Shown here in pieces: positions 1 through 11,837 of a DNA stretch of 64,000 bases. Made by a program: the position numbers and the translations under genes. Each line of letters begins with the position of its first letter. Position 1 is the stretch's first letter. The stretch is from Nevskia ramosa DSM 11499. Its GTDB lineage: Bacteria > Pseudomonadota > Gammaproteobacteria > Nevskiales > Nevskiaceae. The stretch spans positions 372,001 through 436,000 of the forward strand of contig NZ_ATVI01000006.1 in NCBI RefSeq assembly GCF_000420645.1, given 5' to 3'. The notes under the pieces are model-generated. The model saw nothing but the letters and a program-made list of their open reading frames with translations, was not told the DNA's origin and ran no database searches.

Positions 1-846
1 TCCTACGATCTGGTCGGCTTCCAGACCGAAGCCGACACCGGCCGCTTCGTCGACTACGTACTCAACGAAGTCGAAGGCTCATCACTGGTCGGCGACGTCC
101 TGCATGCCTTCGGCCGCAACGTCCGGGTCATGGATTTCCCGATCGGCATCGATACCGCCGAGTACGCCAGCTTCACCAATACCGAAGACGGCCGCCGCCA
201 AACCGAGCGCGTGCGCGCCGCCCTGCGTGGCCGCGCGCAGATCATCGGTGTTGACCGGCTCGACTACACCAAGGGCCTGCCGGATCGCTTCATCGCCTTC
301 GAGCATTTCCTCGACAACTACCCGGAGGCGCACGGCCGGGTAGAGCTGCTGCAGATCGCGCCGACCTCGCGGGGCGAAGTGCCCGAGTACGTGAATATCC
401 GCGAGCAGCTCGAACAGGCAGCGGGGCGCATCAACAGCCGCCATGCCGAGGTCGACTGGACGCCGATCCGCTACATGAACCGCACGGTGTCGCGGCGGGC
501 ACTGGCCGGCCTGTTCCGCGCCAGCGCCATCGGCCTGGTGACGCCGCTGCGAGACGGCATGAACCTGGTCGCCAAGGAATATGTGGCGGCACAGGACCAG
601 CAAGATCCCGGCGTGCTGATCCTGTCGCGTTTCGCGGGCGCCGCGCAGCAGATGTCGGCAGCGCTGATCGTCAACCCCTATGACCCGGTCAGCGTCGCCG
701 AGAACATCAATCGCGCGCTGCAGATGCCGCTGGCAGAACGCCGTGCGCGCCATCAGACCCTGCTCCAGGGCCTGCACGACGAAGACCTTGCCCATTGGCG
801 CCAACGCTTCGTGACGGCGCTTTCAGAAGCCAGCGCGACGCGCTGA
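1..846 (+). CDS. otsA: Trehalose-6-phosphate synthase, C-terminal part (cut by window start)
   Basis: Open from base 1 without a start, so the N-terminal part lies outside the window; 281 residues are visible. The family (GT20) transfers glucose from UDP-glucose to glucose-6-phosphate to make trehalose-6-phosphate in the cytoplasm. GT20 signatures are clear: DRLDYTKGLPDR near visible residue 84 and PLRDGMNLVAKEYVA near residue 180, the latter in the nucleotide-sugar binding region. A 169-base gap separates it from glgE, so it is probably a separate transcription unit although it serves the same product, trehalose. The phosphatase OtsB is not visible and may lie upstream. Confidence 0.95.
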   Translation, partial: SYDLVGFQTEADTGRFVDYVLNEVEGSSLVGDVLHAFGRNVRVMDFPIGIDTAEYASFTNTEDGRRQTERVRAALRGRAQIIGVDRLDYTKGLPDRFIAFEHFLDNYPEAHGRVELLQIAPTSRGEVPEYVNIREQLEQAAGRINSRHAEVDWTPIRYMNRTVSRRALAGLFRASAIGLVTPLRDGMNLVAKEYVAAQDQQDPGVLILSRFAGAAQQMSAALIVNPYDPVSVAENINRALQMPLAERRARHQTLLQGLHDEDLAHWRQRFVTALSEASATR

Positions 847-920
847 CAGCGGCTGGCAGGCGTTTCGAGCCCTCATCGGCAAGAGCTGCGCCGATACGCC
901 CTTTGGTCTTGTAATTTTTA

Positions 921-944
921 TCAGCGTTGTCGCAAACACGCTGA
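921..944. promoter_or_regulatory. Dyad upstream of glgE promoter (operator candidate)
   Basis: TCAGCGT and ACGCTGA are perfectly inverted around a 10-base spacer, about 20 bases upstream of the sigma-54-like -24 element at 963. This is a plausible activator or repressor site. No binding protein can be named from sequence alone. Confidence 0.35.
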
Positions 945-962
945 AAGCGCCTGCGGCAGGCC

Positions 963-978
963 GGGCACGGCACTTGTT
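963..978 (+). promoter_or_regulatory. Sigma-54-like promoter candidate for glgE operon (GT at -12)
   Basis: gGGCACG-N4-TTGtT: GG at 964-965, then ten bases, then GT instead of the expected GC. The match to TGGCACG-N4-TTGCW is otherwise good. The predicted transcript start near 988 would leave a leader of about 28 bases that contains the glgE ribosome binding site. The -12 deviation makes it the weakest of the well-placed candidates. Confidence 0.4.
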
Positions 979-1015
979 GTTACCTGGACACACTTCAGTC
1001 GATTCCAGGGAAAAC

Positions 1016-3949
1016 ATGCTCCGAGCCACGCCAAAATCGACCGCAGCTGCTGAAGTCGGGACGCTGCCCGCCAAGTCGCGGACCCAGCGCTCGACTCGCG
1101 GCGCGTCGGTTGCGCCGGCATCGGTGTTCTTCCTCGACGTCGGCAAGGCCGGCCCGGCACGCGAATGGCCGGCGCTGTTCGACCGCTGTGCCGCACTCGG
1201 TTGCGATGCCGTGCTGCTGTCCTCGCCGTTCGTGGCCGATCAGCTGCTGCCGCCGCAGGGCACCACCGATGCCGAGCCGGCGACCAAGATGCTGGCGCTG
1301 CTAGTGCAGGAAGCGCAGCAGCACGGCTTGGCGCTGTATCTCGATGTGCCGCTCGACCGCGCCGCCGCCGGCAGCCCGGTGGTCGTCGAACATGCTGACT
1401 GGTTCCGCGTGCCGCCGCGCCACGACGCCGCCGCGCTCGATCCGCGCCGCGCCGCGCCGCCGGTCACCTCTCTTGAACTCAGTGCCGCCCCGGCGCAGTT
1501 GCCGGCCGTCACCCGTCACTGGCGGGCGCAGCTGAGCACCTGGCTGGATACCGGCATCGCCGGCTTCCGCTTGGCTGCACCCGCTCGCCTGCAGTCACTG
1601 CAGCAGGCGCTGGTCGGCGATCTGGCTACGCGTGCGCAGTTCATCGACTGGCGGCCGGCCTCGCTGCTGCGCGCCGGGCTCAAGTCCAGCGATCCGGCCG
1701 TCACCATGCTGGCGCTGCTCGATGGTCCGCTCGACCAGACCGCCAACGGCAGCGACGAAATGCTCGAATGTGCCTGCTGCCAGGTGCGCGCGCTGGCCGC
1801 CGGTGCCACGCATGGCGTGATGCTGCCGATGGATTTCGGCCGCGCCGCGCTCGATGCCGAAGGCCATCTGCGGCCAACCTCGCTAATCACCGAAGCCCTG
1901 CAGACGCCGGCCGAGCCGAAGGTCGAGAAGGCTGCCAAGGCAAGCCTCACTGCCAAGCGCGCGCAGACCAAGGTCAATGTCGATGCGGCACTGGCGGCCC
2001 GGCGCATCGTCATCGCCAATCTGGACCCGAGCATCGATGACGGCCGCTATCCGTCCAAGCGCGTGGTCGGTGACAGCGTCGTCGTCGAAGCCGATGTCTT
2101 CACCGATGGCCACGATCAGCTTGCCGTGAATCTGCTCTGGCGCCCGGTGGGCGCCGCGAAATGGAACCGTTCGGTGATGCAGCCGCTCGGCAACGATCGC
2201 TTCCGCGGCCGCTTCACCTTGCCAGAGCTCGGCCGCCACGAATTCACCGTCGAAGCCTGGCGCGATGCCTGGGCCAGCTTTCGTAGCGAGCTGCGCAAGA
2301 AGCATGGCGCCGGCCAGAGGGTCACGGTGGAGATCGACGAAGGCCGGCATCTGATCGAAGCCGCGGCCGAGCGCACGACGAAGCCGCTCGCCGAGCCGCT
2401 GCGCAAGCTGATCGACCGCCTGGCAACGGCCAGCGAACGCGATCGCATCGAGCTGCTGCTCGATCTCGATACCGCCACCGCGATGGCCGCTGCCGATGAC
2501 CAGCCGTTCGCCACGCGCCTGGAACCGGGTGCCCAGATCGATGCCGAGCGCAGCGCCGCGGCCTTCGGTGCCTGGTACGAAATCTTCCCGCGCTCGATGA
2601 GCGGCGACACCAGCCGTCACGGCAATTTCGACGACGTGATCGCCGCACTGCCACGCATCCGCGACATGGGCTTCGACGTGCTCTACATGCCGCCGATTCA
2701 TCCGATCGGCAAGACCAATCGCAAGGGCCGCAACAACACGCTGACACCGGCGCCGGACGATCCGGGCAGCCCGTATGCGATCGGTTCGCCGGATGGCGGC
2801 CATGACGCGATCCATCCGCAGCTCGGCACCCTCGAAGACTTCCGCCGCATGCGCGACGCCGCTGCCGCGCACGGTCTGGAGCTGGCATTGGATTTCGCGA
2901 TCCAGTGCTCGCCGGATCATCCCTGGCTGAAGGACCATCCGGAATGGTTCGCCTGGCGTGCCGACGGCACCATCAAGTACGCCGAGAATCCGCCGAAGAA
3001 GTACGAGGACATCGTCAACGTCGATTTCTATGCGCCGGGCGCCAAGCCGGGCTTGTGGCATGCGCTGCGCGACGTGGTGCTGTTCTGGGTTGGCGAAGGC
3101 GTCAACATCTTCCGTGTCGACAACCCGCACACCAAGCCGCTGCCGTTCTGGGAATGGCTGATCGCCGAAGTGCGCGGCCAGCATCCGGAAGTGATCTTCC
3201 TGGCTGAAGCCTTCACCCGGCCGGGGCCGATGCTGGAGCTGGCGAAGATCGGCTATTCGCAGTCGTACACCTACTTCACCTGGCGCAACACCAAGGCGGA
3301 GTTGACCCAGTACCTGACCGAGCTGAACACGCCACCGCTGCGTGACTGCTTCCGTCCGCATTTCTTCGTCAACACGCCGGACATCAATCCGGTGTTCCTG
3401 CAGCACTCGGGGCGCGCCGGCCATCTGATCCGCGCCGCGCTGGCGGCCACGCTGTCCGGACTCTGGGGCGTCTATTCCGGCTTCGAGCTGTGCGAAGCGC
3501 GGGCGATTCCGGGCAAGGAGGAATATCTCGATTCCGAGAAGTACCAGCTCAAGGCCTGGGACTGGCTGCGGCCCGGCCACATCACGCAGGAAATCACGGC
3601 GCTGAACCGCATCCGCCGCGAAAATCCGGCACTCCATTCGCAGCGCGGCCTGGAATTCCACACCGCGCTGAACGACCAGATTCTCTATTTCGAGAAGGCG
3701 ACCGAAGACCGCGACAACGTTCTGTTGATCGCCATCAATCTCGATCCGCATCACCCGCAGACGGCGAATTTCGAAGTGCCGCTGTGGCGCTGGAAGCTCG
3801 CCGATGACGCGGAGCTTGCCGCTGAAGATCTGCTCGATGGTTCGCGCTTTGTCTGGCGTGGCAAAAACCAGACCCTGCGGCTCGATCCGGCCAAACCGTA
3901 CGCCATCTGGCGCGTGCGGCCGGTCCACACCCATCAACAGGGAGCCTGA
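1016..3949 (+). CDS. glgE: Alpha-1,4-glucan:maltose-1-phosphate maltosyltransferase with N-terminal extension
   Basis: GlgE (GH13_3) transfers maltose from maltose-1-phosphate to the non-reducing end of an alpha-1,4-glucan. The ATG at 1016 is preceded by AGGGA; an in-frame TTG at 974 lacks such a site. The 977-residue product is much longer than the compact form (about 660-700). Residues from about 329 onward are canonical GlgE: a beta-sandwich start (DPSIDDGRYP), EIFPRSMS near 521, nucleophile Asp702 in RVDNPHTKP and general acid Glu731 in FLAEAF. Residues 30-310 look like a degenerate GH13-type barrel (DVPLDRAA, DTGIAGFRLAAP) without a catalytic triad. Stop 3949 is one base before the treS start, so the genes are co-transcribed. 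Confidence 0.94.
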   Translation: MLRATPKSTAAAEVGTLPAKSRTQRSTRGASVAPASVFFLDVGKAGPAREWPALFDRCAALGCDAVLLSSPFVADQLLPPQGTTDAEPATKMLALLVQEAQQHGLALYLDVPLDRAAAGSPVVVEHADWFRVPPRHDAAALDPRRAAPPVTSLELSAAPAQLPAVTRHWRAQLSTWLDTGIAGFRLAAPARLQSLQQALVGDLATRAQFIDWRPASLLRAGLKSSDPAVTMLALLDGPLDQTANGSDEMLECACCQVRALAAGATHGVMLPMDFGRAALDAEGHLRPTSLITEALQTPAEPKVEKAAKASLTAKRAQTKVNVDAALAARRIVIANLDPSIDDGRYPSKRVVGDSVVVEADVFTDGHDQLAVNLLWRPVGAAKWNRSVMQPLGNDRFRGRFTLPELGRHEFTVEAWRDAWASFRSELRKKHGAGQRVTVEIDEGRHLIEAAAERTTKPLAEPLRKLIDRLATASERDRIELLLDLDTATAMAAADDQPFATRLEPGAQIDAERSAAAFGAWYEIFPRSMSGDTSRHGNFDDVIAALPRIRDMGFDVLYMPPIHPIGKTNRKGRNNTLTPAPDDPGSPYAIGSPDGGHDAIHPQLGTLEDFRRMRDAAAAHGLELALDFAIQCSPDHPWLKDHPEWFAWRADGTIKYAENPPKKYEDIVNVDFYAPGAKPGLWHALRDVVLFWVGEGVNIFRVDNPHTKPLPFWEWLIAEVRGQHPEVIFLAEAFTRPGPMLELAKIGYSQSYTYFTWRNTKAELTQYLTELNTPPLRDCFRPHFFVNTPDINPVFLQHSGRAGHLIRAALAATLSGLWGVYSGFELCEARAIPGKEEYLDSEKYQLKAWDWLRPGHITQEITALNRIRRENPALHSQRGLEFHTALNDQILYFEKATEDRDNVLLIAINLDPHHPQTANFEVPLWRWKLADDAELAAEDLLDGSRFVWRGKNQTLRLDPAKPYAIWRVRPVHTHQQGA

Positions 3950-3950
3950 T

Positions 3951-6900
3951 ATGGCACTTGGCAACGCACCACCGATCCAGCATCAGCCTGCTCATCCAGC
4001 CGACGCGCAATCCGCGCTCAGCAATGATCCGCTCTGGTACAAGGATGCGGTCATCTATCAGCTGCACATCAAGTCCTACTTCGATGCCAACAACGATGGC
4101 GTCGGCGATTTCGCAGGCCTGGAAGCGAAGCTCGACTACATCGTCGAGTTGGGTGTGGACACCATCTGGCTGCTGCCCTTCTATCCCAGCCCGCGCCTCG
4201 ATGATGGCTACGACATCGCCGACTACCGCGGCGTGCATGCCGACTACGGCAACCTGAAGGACGCCAAGCGCTTCATCCAGTCGGCCCACGATCGCGGCCT
4301 GCGGGTGATCACCGAACTGGTCATCAACCACACCTCGGATCAGCATCCCTGGTTCCAGCGCGCCCGCAATGCGCCGAAGGATTCCAAGTACCGCGACTGG
4401 TACGTGTGGTCTGACACCAAGGAAAAGTACCTCGGCACCCGCGTGATCTTCTGCGATACCGAGCCCTCGAACTGGACCTGGGACCCGGTCGCCGAAGCGT
4501 TCTACTGGCATCGCTTCTACGCCCATCAGCCGGATCTCAACTTCAACAATCCGGCGGTGCTGAAGGAAATCTTCGCGGTGATGCGCTATTGGCTCGATCT
4601 CGGTGTCGACGGCCTGCGCCTCGATGCCGTGCCCTACCTGATCGAGCGCGAAGGCACCTCCTGCGAAAACCTGCCGGAGACGCATGCGGTGCTGAAAGCG
4701 ATCCGCGCCGCGCTCGATGAGAAATACAGCAATCGCCTGCTGCTCGCCGAAGCCAACCAGTGGCCGGAAGACGTGCAGGAATACTTCGGCCAGGGCGACG
4801 AATGCCACATGGCCTTCCACTTCCCGCTGATGCCACGCATGTACATGGCGATCGCTCAGGAAGACCGCTTCCCGATCACCGACATCATGCGGCAGACGCC
4901 GGCGATTCCCGACAACTGTCAGTGGGCGATCTTCCTGCGCAACCACGACGAGCTGACCCTGGAAATGGTCACCGACGCCGAGCGCGACTATCTCTGGCAG
5001 ACCTACGCCAGCGACAAGCGCGCGCGCCTGAACCTCGGCATCCGTCGTCGCCTCGCCCCGTTGCTTGAGCGCGATCGCCGCCGCATCGAACTGCTGAACT
5101 CGTTGCTGCTGACCATGCCTGGCACGCCGGTGATCTATTACGGCGACGAGATCGGCATGGGCGACAACATCCATCTCGGCGACCGCGATGGTGTGCGCAC
5201 GCCGATGCAGTGGTCGCCGGATCGCAATGGCGGCTTCTCGCGCGCCGATCCGGAACAGCTGGTGCTGCCGTCGATCATGGGCACGCTGTACGGCTTCGAA
5301 TCGGTCAACGTCGAATCGCAGAGCCGTGATCCGCATTCCCTGCTGAACTGGATGCGGCGCATGCTCGCCACCCGCAAGCAGCACAAGGCCTTCGGCCGCG
5401 GCACGATCCGCTTCCTGCATCCGTCGAACCGCAAGGTGCTCGCCTACTTGCGTGAGTGGGAAGGCGAAACCCTGCTCTGTGTCGCCAACCTGTCGCGTGC
5501 ACCGCAGGCCGTGGAGCTGGATCTGTCCGAATTCTCCGGCCGCGTGCCGGTGGAGATGGGCGGCAACTCGGTGTTCCCGCCGGTGGGCCAGCTGACCTAT
5601 CTGCTGACCCTGCCGCCGTATGGTTTCTACTGGCTGCAGCTGTGCACCGCCGCCAACATGCCGAGCTGGTACAAGCCGGCGCCGGAGCAGATGCCGGAGC
5701 TGACCACGATGGTGGTTCGCCGCGGCATCGAGGAACTGCGCGATCCCCAGCACCGCACCGTGCTGACCCAGGAAATCCTGCCGGTCTATCTGCCGAAGCG
5801 GCGCTGGTTCGCGTCGAAGGACGTGGCGGTCGGCACCGTGCGGATGGCCGACACCACCTTGCTCACCAGCGGTGACCGCAACCTGGTACTGGCCGAAATC
5901 GAGGTCGGCGATCCTGCCGCCGAGGCGCGTTATCTGATTCCCCTGGCCCTGGTCTGGGACAACGAAGTGGCCCGCGCGCTGCCGCAGCAGCTGGCGCTGG
6001 CCCGGGTCCGCTTCGGCCGCAAGGTCGGCTTGATGACCGATGCCTTCTCGCTCGAACTGCTGCCGGTGGCGCTGCTCGAAGCGCTGCGCAGTTCGCAGAC
6101 CGTGCTGTCCCGCGAAGGCGGTGAAGTGCGCTTCATCGGCGAGCCGGGGCTGGATGCGATCACCTTGTCATCGCCACCCGCCGTCCGCTGGATCGCCGCC
6201 GAACAGTCGAACAGCTCGGTGCTGATCGAAGAGACGGCGGTGATCAAGATCGTTCGTCGCATCCGGCCGGGTCTTAATCCGCAGACCGAGATGTCGCGCC
6301 ATCTGACGACACAGGGCTTCAAGGCGATTCCGGAACTGCTCGGTGAGATCGTCAAGCATGAAGCCGATGGCGTGCAGCGGACCATGGCGATCGTCGAGCG
6401 CTACGTCCACAACGAAGGCGATGCCTGGGCTTGGACGCTATCCTGGCTGCAGCGCAGCTTCGAGCCGCTGAGTCTCACCGATGCCGCCGAGGAAAACGTC
6501 CGCGAAGCCTTTGCCGGCTACGCGCTGACCGCCGCCGCGATCGGCCGCCGCCTCGCCGAGATGCATGTGGCGCTGGCAGTCGACAGCGACGATCCGGCCT
6601 TCAAGCCGACAGCGACCACAGCTGAGGATATCGCCGGCTGGGTAGCCGACGTGCGCAAGGAACTGGATCAGGCGCTGGCCCTGCTCGGCAGCCGCCGCGA
6701 ATGGCCGGATGCCGAAACCCAGGCTGCCGCCAGCGAACTGCTTGCTGCGCGCGAAACCCTGTATGCCAAGCTCGACAGCTTCAAGAAGCTCACTGGCACG
6801 ATGCTCAGCACGCGCATCCACGGCGACTTCCATCTCGGTCAGATCCTGGTCGTGGCCGGCGATGTCTGCCTGATCGACTTCGAAGGCGAACCGGGCCGCT

Positions 6901-7316
6901 CGCTGATGGCGCGACGTGCCAAATCGAGCCCGCTGCGCGATGTCGCCGGCTTGCTGCGTTCGCTGCATTACGCCGCACTTTCTTCGGCCACCGCCCAGCC
7001 GGAAGCGGGCGCAACGATGCCACGCGAGCGCTCGCTGCTGCGCCACAAGCTGACCGGGCAGTTCCATGTCCAGGCTCAGACCGCCTTCCTGAATGCCTAT
7101 CGCGAGGTGGCGGCGACCGCCGAACGTCAGTGGTTCGATGAACAGAGCTTCCAGCCGCTGACCGATCTGTTCCTGCTCGGCAAGGCCGCCTACGAGGTGC
7201 AGTACGAAGCGGAATCGCGCCCAGCCTGGATCGGCTTGCCGATCGAAGGCCTGCTGGCGCTGGTCCGCTCCTTTGCCACCCCTGCCACCCAGGAGGCCGT
7301 CCATGCCGAGGTCTGA
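3951..7316 (+). CDS. treS: Trehalose synthase/maltokinase fusion
   Basis: A 1121-residue fusion of trehalose synthase (maltose alpha-D-glucosyltransferase, GH13_16) with maltokinase (Pep2/Mak). The first half interconverts trehalose and maltose: nucleophile Asp225 in [11 protein letters not shown], acid Glu267 in LLAEANQ, and [10 protein letters not shown]. The second half starts near residue 580 and ends with an aminoglycoside-phosphotransferase-like active site, HGDFHLGQ at 957-964 followed by LIDFEGEP. It phosphorylates maltose to maltose-1-phosphate, the GlgE substrate. The ATG at 3951 follows GGGAG; the frame is open further upstream but that part overlaps glgE. The fusion channels trehalose into GlgE, and such TreS-Pep2 fusions are known in other bacteria. 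Confidence 0.95.
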   Translation: MALGNAPPIQHQPAHPADAQSALSNDPLWYKDAVIYQLHIKSYFDANNDGVGDFAGLEAKLDYIVELGVDTIWLLPFYPSPRLDDGYDIADYRGVHADYGNLKDAKRFIQSAHDRGLRVITELVINHTSDQHPWFQRARNAPKDSKYRDWYVWSDTKEKYLGTRVIFCDTEPSNWTWDPVAEAFYWHRFYAHQPDLNFNNPAVLKEIFAVMRYWLDLGVDGLRLDAVPYLIEREGTSCENLPETHAVLKAIRAALDEKYSNRLLLAEANQWPEDVQEYFGQGDECHMAFHFPLMPRMYMAIAQEDRFPITDIMRQTPAIPDNCQWAIFLRNHDELTLEMVTDAERDYLWQTYASDKRARLNLGIRRRLAPLLERDRRRIELLNSLLLTMPGTPVIYYGDEIGMGDNIHLGDRDGVRTPMQWSPDRNGGFSRADPEQLVLPSIMGTLYGFESVNVESQSRDPHSLLNWMRRMLATRKQHKAFGRGTIRFLHPSNRKVLAYLREWEGETLLCVANLSRAPQAVELDLSEFSGRVPVEMGGNSVFPPVGQLTYLLTLPPYGFYWLQLCTAANMPSWYKPAPEQMPELTTMVVRRGIEELRDPQHRTVLTQEILPVYLPKRRWFASKDVAVGTVRMADTTLLTSGDRNLVLAEIEVGDPAAEARYLIPLALVWDNEVARALPQQLALARVRFGRKVGLMTDAFSLELLPVALLEALRSSQTVLSREGGEVRFIGEPGLDAITLSSPPAVRWIAAEQSNSSVLIEETAVIKIVRRIRPGLNPQTEMSRHLTTQGFKAIPELLGEIVKHEADGVQRTMAIVERYVHNEGDAWAWTLSWLQRSFEPLSLTDAAEENVREAFAGYALTAAAIGRRLAEMHVALAVDSDDPAFKPTATTAEDIAGWVADVRKELDQALALLGSRREWPDAETQAAASELLAARETLYAKLDSFKKLTGTMLSTRIHGDFHLGQILVVAGDVCLIDFEGEPGRSLMARRAKSSPLRDVAGLLRSLHYAALSSATAQPEAGATMPRERSLLRHKLTGQFHVQAQTAFLNAYREVAATAERQWFDEQSFQPLTDLFLLGKAAYEVQYEAESRPAWIGLPIEGLLALVRSFATPATQEAVHAEV

Positions 7317-9711
7317 TTCGTCATCGGAAGATACCGTCGACAAGCCAACCGCTGCCAAGGAAGCCGCCAAGAAATCGACGGCCCGCAGCAGCCGCGCGAA
7401 GACGGTGAAAGCACCGTCAACGGAAACGCCTGAAGCGAAACCGGCAACCGTTGCAACCGTGCAGGCCGTGGCCAAACCGAGCCTCGATCAGGATGCGATT
7501 CGTGCGCTGGCCGAAGCCCGCCACGGCGATCCGTTCTCGATCCTCGGTGCGCATGCCGCCGAGCGCGGTCAGCGAGTCCGAGTGTTCATGCCGGGCGCTC
7601 GCGCCGTGCATCTGCTGGCCGGTGACGGCGATCAGGCACTCGGCGAGCTTTCGCGTACGGACGAATCCGGTCTGTTCGAAGGCATCCTGAGCCCGGCACA
7701 GCCTTATCGCCTGCGGGTCATCTGGCCCAATGACGGCAATGCCGACGGCGAAGGCATCGAGCAGATCACCGAGGATCCGTACACCTATCCGCTGCTGCTC
7801 GGCGAAGTCGATCTCTATCTGTTCAACGAAGGCCGGCATTGGGAGCTGGGCCAGCAGTTCGGCTCGCAGACCGTGGTCATCGACGACGTTCCAGGCGCGC
7901 GCTTCGCGGTCTGGGCCCCGAACGCGGTCGCGGTATCGGTCGTCGGCGATTTCAACAGCTGGGATGCGCGTCGCCATCCGCTGCGCTTGCGCAGGGCTTC
8001 CGGCGTCTGGGAGTTGTTCGTCCCGCGAGTCGCCGAAGGGGCCGCGTACAAGTACCACATCGTTGGAAGCCAAGGCCCGCTGCCCTGGAAGGCTGATCCG
8101 CTTGCACTAGCCACCGAAGCACCGCCGGCCACCGCGTCCAGAGTGGCGTCGGTCAGCACTTTCGAATGGCGCGATCAGGACTGGCTGGCCGAGCGTGCCG
8201 GCCGTCAAGGGCCGGACGCACCGCTGTCGATCTACGAGGTGCATGCCGGCTCCTGGCTGCGTCCCCAAAACAACGAAAATGGTAGCGATGATGCCGAGCA
8301 GACGCTCGACTGGTCCGCGCTCGCCGACAAGCTGATTCCGTACGTGCAGGCGATGGGCTTCACCCATGTCGAGCTGATGCCGATCATGGAGTACCCGTTC
8401 GGCGGCTCCTGGGGCTATCAGCCGCTGAGCCTGTATGCGCCGAGCGCGCGTTACGGTTCGCCGGATGATTTCCGTCGCTTCGTCGACCGCGCCCATGCTG
8501 CGGGCATCGGCGTGATCCTCGACTGGGTGCCGGCGCATTTCCCGACCGATGCCCACGGCCTCGCCCGCTTCGATGGCACCGCGCTGTACGAGCACGCCAA
8601 TCCGTTCGAAGGCTGGCATCAGGACTGGAACACGCTGATCTACAACATGGGCCGCCGCGAAGTGCGCGGCTTCCTGATCGCCAGCGCGCTAGAGTGGCTG
8701 GAGCGCTTCCATGTCGACGGTCTGCGAGTCGATGCCGTCGCTTCGATGCTCTATCGCGACTACTCCAGAAAGCACGGCGAGTGGGTGCCCAACGTCCACG
8801 GCGGCCGCGAGAACTATGAAGCGATCGAATTCCTGAAGACGCTCAACACCGTGGTCAGCGAACGTCATCCGGACGTGTTGATGATCGCCGAGGAATCCAC
8901 CGCCTGGCCGAACGTCACCCGGCCGGCGAACGAGAACGGCCTGGGCTTCAGCCACAAGTGGAACATGGGCTGGATGCACGACACGCTGGACTACATCCGC
9001 ACTGATCCGATCTACCGCAGCTACAGCCATGACCGGCTGACCTTCGGTCTGGTCTATGCGTTTTCCGAACGCTTCGTGCTGCCGATCTCCCACGATGAAG
9101 TGGTGCACGGCAAGGGTTCGCTGCTCGACAAGATGCCGGGCGATGCCGCGCAGAAGCTGGCCAACCTGCGCGCTTACTTCGCGTTCATGTGGACCCATCC
9201 CGGCAAGAAGCTGTTGTTCATGGGCTGCGAGATCGCCCAGCCGCGCGAATGGAATCACGACGCAGCATTGGACTGGGCTCAACTCGACGATCCCGGCCAT
9301 CGCGGCGTGCAGAGCCTGGTGCGCGATCTGAATCATCTATATCGCGAGCTGCCAGCGCTGCACACGTTTGACTGCGATGGTCTCGGCTTCGAATGGATCA
9401 TCGGCGACGATCGCGCCAACAGCGTCTTCGCCTTCCTGCGTCGCGGCCGGGTCGGCGATGCGTCGGTGCTGGTGGTCGCCAACTTCACGCCGGTGACCCG
9501 GCACGCTTATCGCGTTGGCGTACCGCAGCTCGGCCACTGGCGCGAGTGCCTGAACAGCGATGGCCAGCTCTACGGCGGCAGCAATCAGGGCAACGGCGGC
9601 GGCATCGAAGCCGATGCCATCGCGGCTCATGGCCAGCCGGCCTCGCTCAATCTCACCTTGCCGCCGCTGGCGGTGCTGATCCTGCAACCCTCCTTCGAGA
9701 TTCCTGTATGA
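7303..9711 (+). CDS. glgB: 1,4-alpha-glucan branching enzyme
   Basis: The 802-residue branching enzyme (GH13_9) cuts alpha-1,4 chains and rejoins them as alpha-1,6 branches on the glucan extended by GlgE. The start at 7303 has a perfect AGGAGG six bases upstream and overlaps the treS stop by 14 bases, implying translational coupling. The first 60 residues are a low-complexity Lys/Ala/Ser/Thr tail, probably disordered. A CBM48 module follows ([20 protein letters not shown]), then the barrel with nucleophile Asp477 (GLRVDAVAS), acid Glu530 (IAEEST) and the SHDEVVHGK motif. It shares an ATGA overlap with glgX. Confidence 0.95.
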   Translation: MPRSDSSSEDTVDKPTAAKEAAKKSTARSSRAKTVKAPSTETPEAKPATVATVQAVAKPSLDQDAIRALAEARHGDPFSILGAHAAERGQRVRVFMPGARAVHLLAGDGDQALGELSRTDESGLFEGILSPAQPYRLRVIWPNDGNADGEGIEQITEDPYTYPLLLGEVDLYLFNEGRHWELGQQFGSQTVVIDDVPGARFAVWAPNAVAVSVVGDFNSWDARRHPLRLRRASGVWELFVPRVAEGAAYKYHIVGSQGPLPWKADPLALATEAPPATASRVASVSTFEWRDQDWLAERAGRQGPDAPLSIYEVHAGSWLRPQNNENGSDDAEQTLDWSALADKLIPYVQAMGFTHVELMPIMEYPFGGSWGYQPLSLYAPSARYGSPDDFRRFVDRAHAAGIGVILDWVPAHFPTDAHGLARFDGTALYEHANPFEGWHQDWNTLIYNMGRREVRGFLIASALEWLERFHVDGLRVDAVASMLYRDYSRKHGEWVPNVHGGRENYEAIEFLKTLNTVVSERHPDVLMIAEESTAWPNVTRPANENGLGFSHKWNMGWMHDTLDYIRTDPIYRSYSHDRLTFGLVYAFSERFVLPISHDEVVHGKGSLLDKMPGDAAQKLANLRAYFAFMWTHPGKKLLFMGCEIAQPREWNHDAALDWAQLDDPGHRGVQSLVRDLNHLYRELPALHTFDCDGLGFEWIIGDDRANSVFAFLRRGRVGDASVLVVANFTPVTRHAYRVGVPQLGHWRECLNSDGQLYGGSNQGNGGGIEADAIAAHGQPASLNLTLPPLAVLILQPSFEIPV

Positions 9712-11837
9712 GCAGCAGCGCAAACCCTTTACAGCGTGGCCGACCGTATCCACTCGGTGCCACGCCGGATCAGCATGGCGTCAACTTCGCGGTGTTCTCC
9801 GCCAATGCCGATCGCATGCTGCTGTGCCTGTTCGATGAAGGCGGCACCGAAACCGCTCGCCTGCCGATGCCCGATTGCATCGACGAAGTCTGGTGCGGTT
9901 ATCTGCCCGAAGCGCAGCCCGGCCTGCGCTACGGCTATCGCGCCGAAGGCCGCTACGAGCCGAAGGCCGGCCACCGTTTCAACGTCAACAAGCTGCTGAC
10001 CGATCCCTACGCCAAGCAACTGGTCGGTGACGTGAAGCATGGCCCGGAGCTTTATGGTTACCGGCTCAATGCCGCCCGTGCCGATCTCAGCTTCAACGAT
10101 GCCGACAGCGCTGCGCTGATGCCGAAGTGCCTGGTCACCAACGATCACTACGACTGGCAGGGTGTGAAGAAGCCGGACGTGCCGTGGTCGGAAACGGTGA
10201 TCTATGAAGCGCATGTGCGCGGCATCTCGATGCGTCGCGACGGCATCGAGGACAGCAAGCGCGGCACCTTCGCAGCACTCGCCGATCCGCGCTTCATCGA
10301 TCACCTCAAGCAGCTCGGCGTCACCGCCGTGGAACTGCTGCCGATCCACGCCTTCCTGGACGAGCCGTTCCTGGAAGAAAAGGGCCTGAGCAATTACTGG
10401 GGCTACAACACGCTTGGCTTCTTCGCGCCGCATCCCGCGTATCTGTCGTCCGGTGATCCGAACGAGATGCGCGATGCCGTGAAGGCGCTGCATGCGGCCG
10501 GCCTCGAAGTGATCCTCGACGTGGTCTACAACCACAGCTGCGAAGGCAACGAGCGCGGCGCCACGATGTCGTTCCGTGGGCTGGACAATGCCAGCTATTA
10601 CCGGCTGATTCCCGGCCAGGAACGCTATTACGTCAGCGACAGCGGCTGCGGCAACACCATGAACCTGCCGCACCCGCGCGTGCTGCAGATGGTCATGGAT
10701 TCGCTGCGCTGGTGGGCCACGGCCTACCAGATCGACGGCTTCCGTTTCGATCTCTGCTCGACCCTCGGCCGTGAGCCGACCGGCTTCGATCCGAACGGCG
10801 GCTTCTTCGATGCGATCCGTCAGGACCCGGTCTTGAGCGAAGTGAAGCTGATCGCCGAGCCCTGGGACATCGGCCCCGGCGGCTATCAACTCGGCCATCA
10901 TCCGCCGGGCTTCGCCGAGTGGAACGACAAGTACCGCGACAGCGTGCGCAAGTACTGGCGCGGTGATTCCCATCAGCGCCCGGAACTGGCCGATCGCCTG
11001 CTCGGCTCATCGGCGACCTTCAATCATCGCCGCCGCAAGCCCTGGGCCTCGGTCAACTTCATCTCCGCGCATGACGGCTTCACCTTGCACGATGTCGTCA
11101 CCTACAACGGCAAGCACAACGACGCCAACGCCGAGAACAATCGCGATGGTTCGGATTCGAACTGGAGCAACAACTGGGGCACGGAAGGCCCGAGCGATGA
11201 CGAAGGCATCAACGAGACGCGCGAGCGGGTCAAGCGCTCGCAGCTGACCACCCTGGTGTTCTCGCAGGGCACGCCGATGCTGCTCGGCGGCGACGAGTTC
11301 GGCCGCACTCAGGATGGCAACAACAACGCCTTCTGCCAGGACAACGAGCTGAGCTGGCTGGACTGGTCGCTGCTCGATACGCCGGCCGGCAGCTCGCTGT
11401 ACGCCTTCACATCCAGGCTGCTCGAACTGCGCAAGGGCATGCCGATCCTGCACAGCCTCGACTTCCCCACCGGCGAGGAAATCCCCGACGCCGGGGTGCG
11501 CGACATCGAGTGGTTCAACACCGAAGGCGATCCCTTGATGCCGGACGAATGGGACGACGCCGAGGGCCGCTGTCTGGCGCTGCGCCGCGCCAAGGTCGGC
11601 CCCGACAACACCATGCTGGTGCTGCTGCTCTGCAACTCCAGCAACCAGGACGAAAGCTTCAAGCTGCCGCCGCCGGCACTGGGCTGGCATCTGCTGATCG
11701 ATAGTGCCGAAGCGACCACCGAAGTCAGGCCGATCACCGAAGACGCACTGCTGGTGCGGGCGCATAGTGTTTCCTTGCTCAGCGCGCAGACGGGCGGCCC
11801 GGCAGGCGAGGCTCCCGCAGAGGCCGAAGCCGCGTGA
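9708..11837 (+). CDS. glgX: Glycogen debranching enzyme (isoamylase type)
   Basis: GlgX (GH13_11) hydrolyses alpha-1,6 branches and releases linear maltodextrins, the substrate of TreY. The start at 9708 lies in an ATGA overlap with the glgB stop. The 709 residues begin with a CBM48/isoamylase N domain ([20 protein letters not shown]). Nucleophile Asp348 sits in FRFDLCS, acid Glu384 in IAEPWD, and a transition-state Asp in [10 protein letters not shown]. Its place between glgB and treZ/treY fits debranching ahead of trehalose release. A GTGA overlap links it to treZ. Confidence 0.94.
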   Translation: MSSSANPLQRGRPYPLGATPDQHGVNFAVFSANADRMLLCLFDEGGTETARLPMPDCIDEVWCGYLPEAQPGLRYGYRAEGRYEPKAGHRFNVNKLLTDPYAKQLVGDVKHGPELYGYRLNAARADLSFNDADSAALMPKCLVTNDHYDWQGVKKPDVPWSETVIYEAHVRGISMRRDGIEDSKRGTFAALADPRFIDHLKQLGVTAVELLPIHAFLDEPFLEEKGLSNYWGYNTLGFFAPHPAYLSSGDPNEMRDAVKALHAAGLEVILDVVYNHSCEGNERGATMSFRGLDNASYYRLIPGQERYYVSDSGCGNTMNLPHPRVLQMVMDSLRWWATAYQIDGFRFDLCSTLGREPTGFDPNGGFFDAIRQDPVLSEVKLIAEPWDIGPGGYQLGHHPPGFAEWNDKYRDSVRKYWRGDSHQRPELADRLLGSSATFNHRRRKPWASVNFISAHDGFTLHDVVTYNGKHNDANAENNRDGSDSNWSNNWGTEGPSDDEGINETRERVKRSQLTTLVFSQGTPMLLGGDEFGRTQDGNNNAFCQDNELSWLDWSLLDTPAGSSLYAFTSRLLELRKGMPILHSLDFPTGEEIPDAGVRDIEWFNTEGDPLMPDEWDDAEGRCLALRRAKVGPDNTMLVLLLCNSSNQDESFKLPPPALGWHLLIDSAEATTEVRPITEDALLVRAHSVSLLSAQTGGPAGEAPAEAEAA

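Noticed and set aside
1883-3964. 693-codon open frame on the minus strand across glgE
   Set aside because: Antisense shadow of a GC-rich gene with clear family motifs on the plus strand; no recognisable domain or ribosome site.
3735-5753. 672-codon open frame on the minus strand across treS
   Set aside because: Same reason: mirrors the third-position GC of treS and carries no motif.
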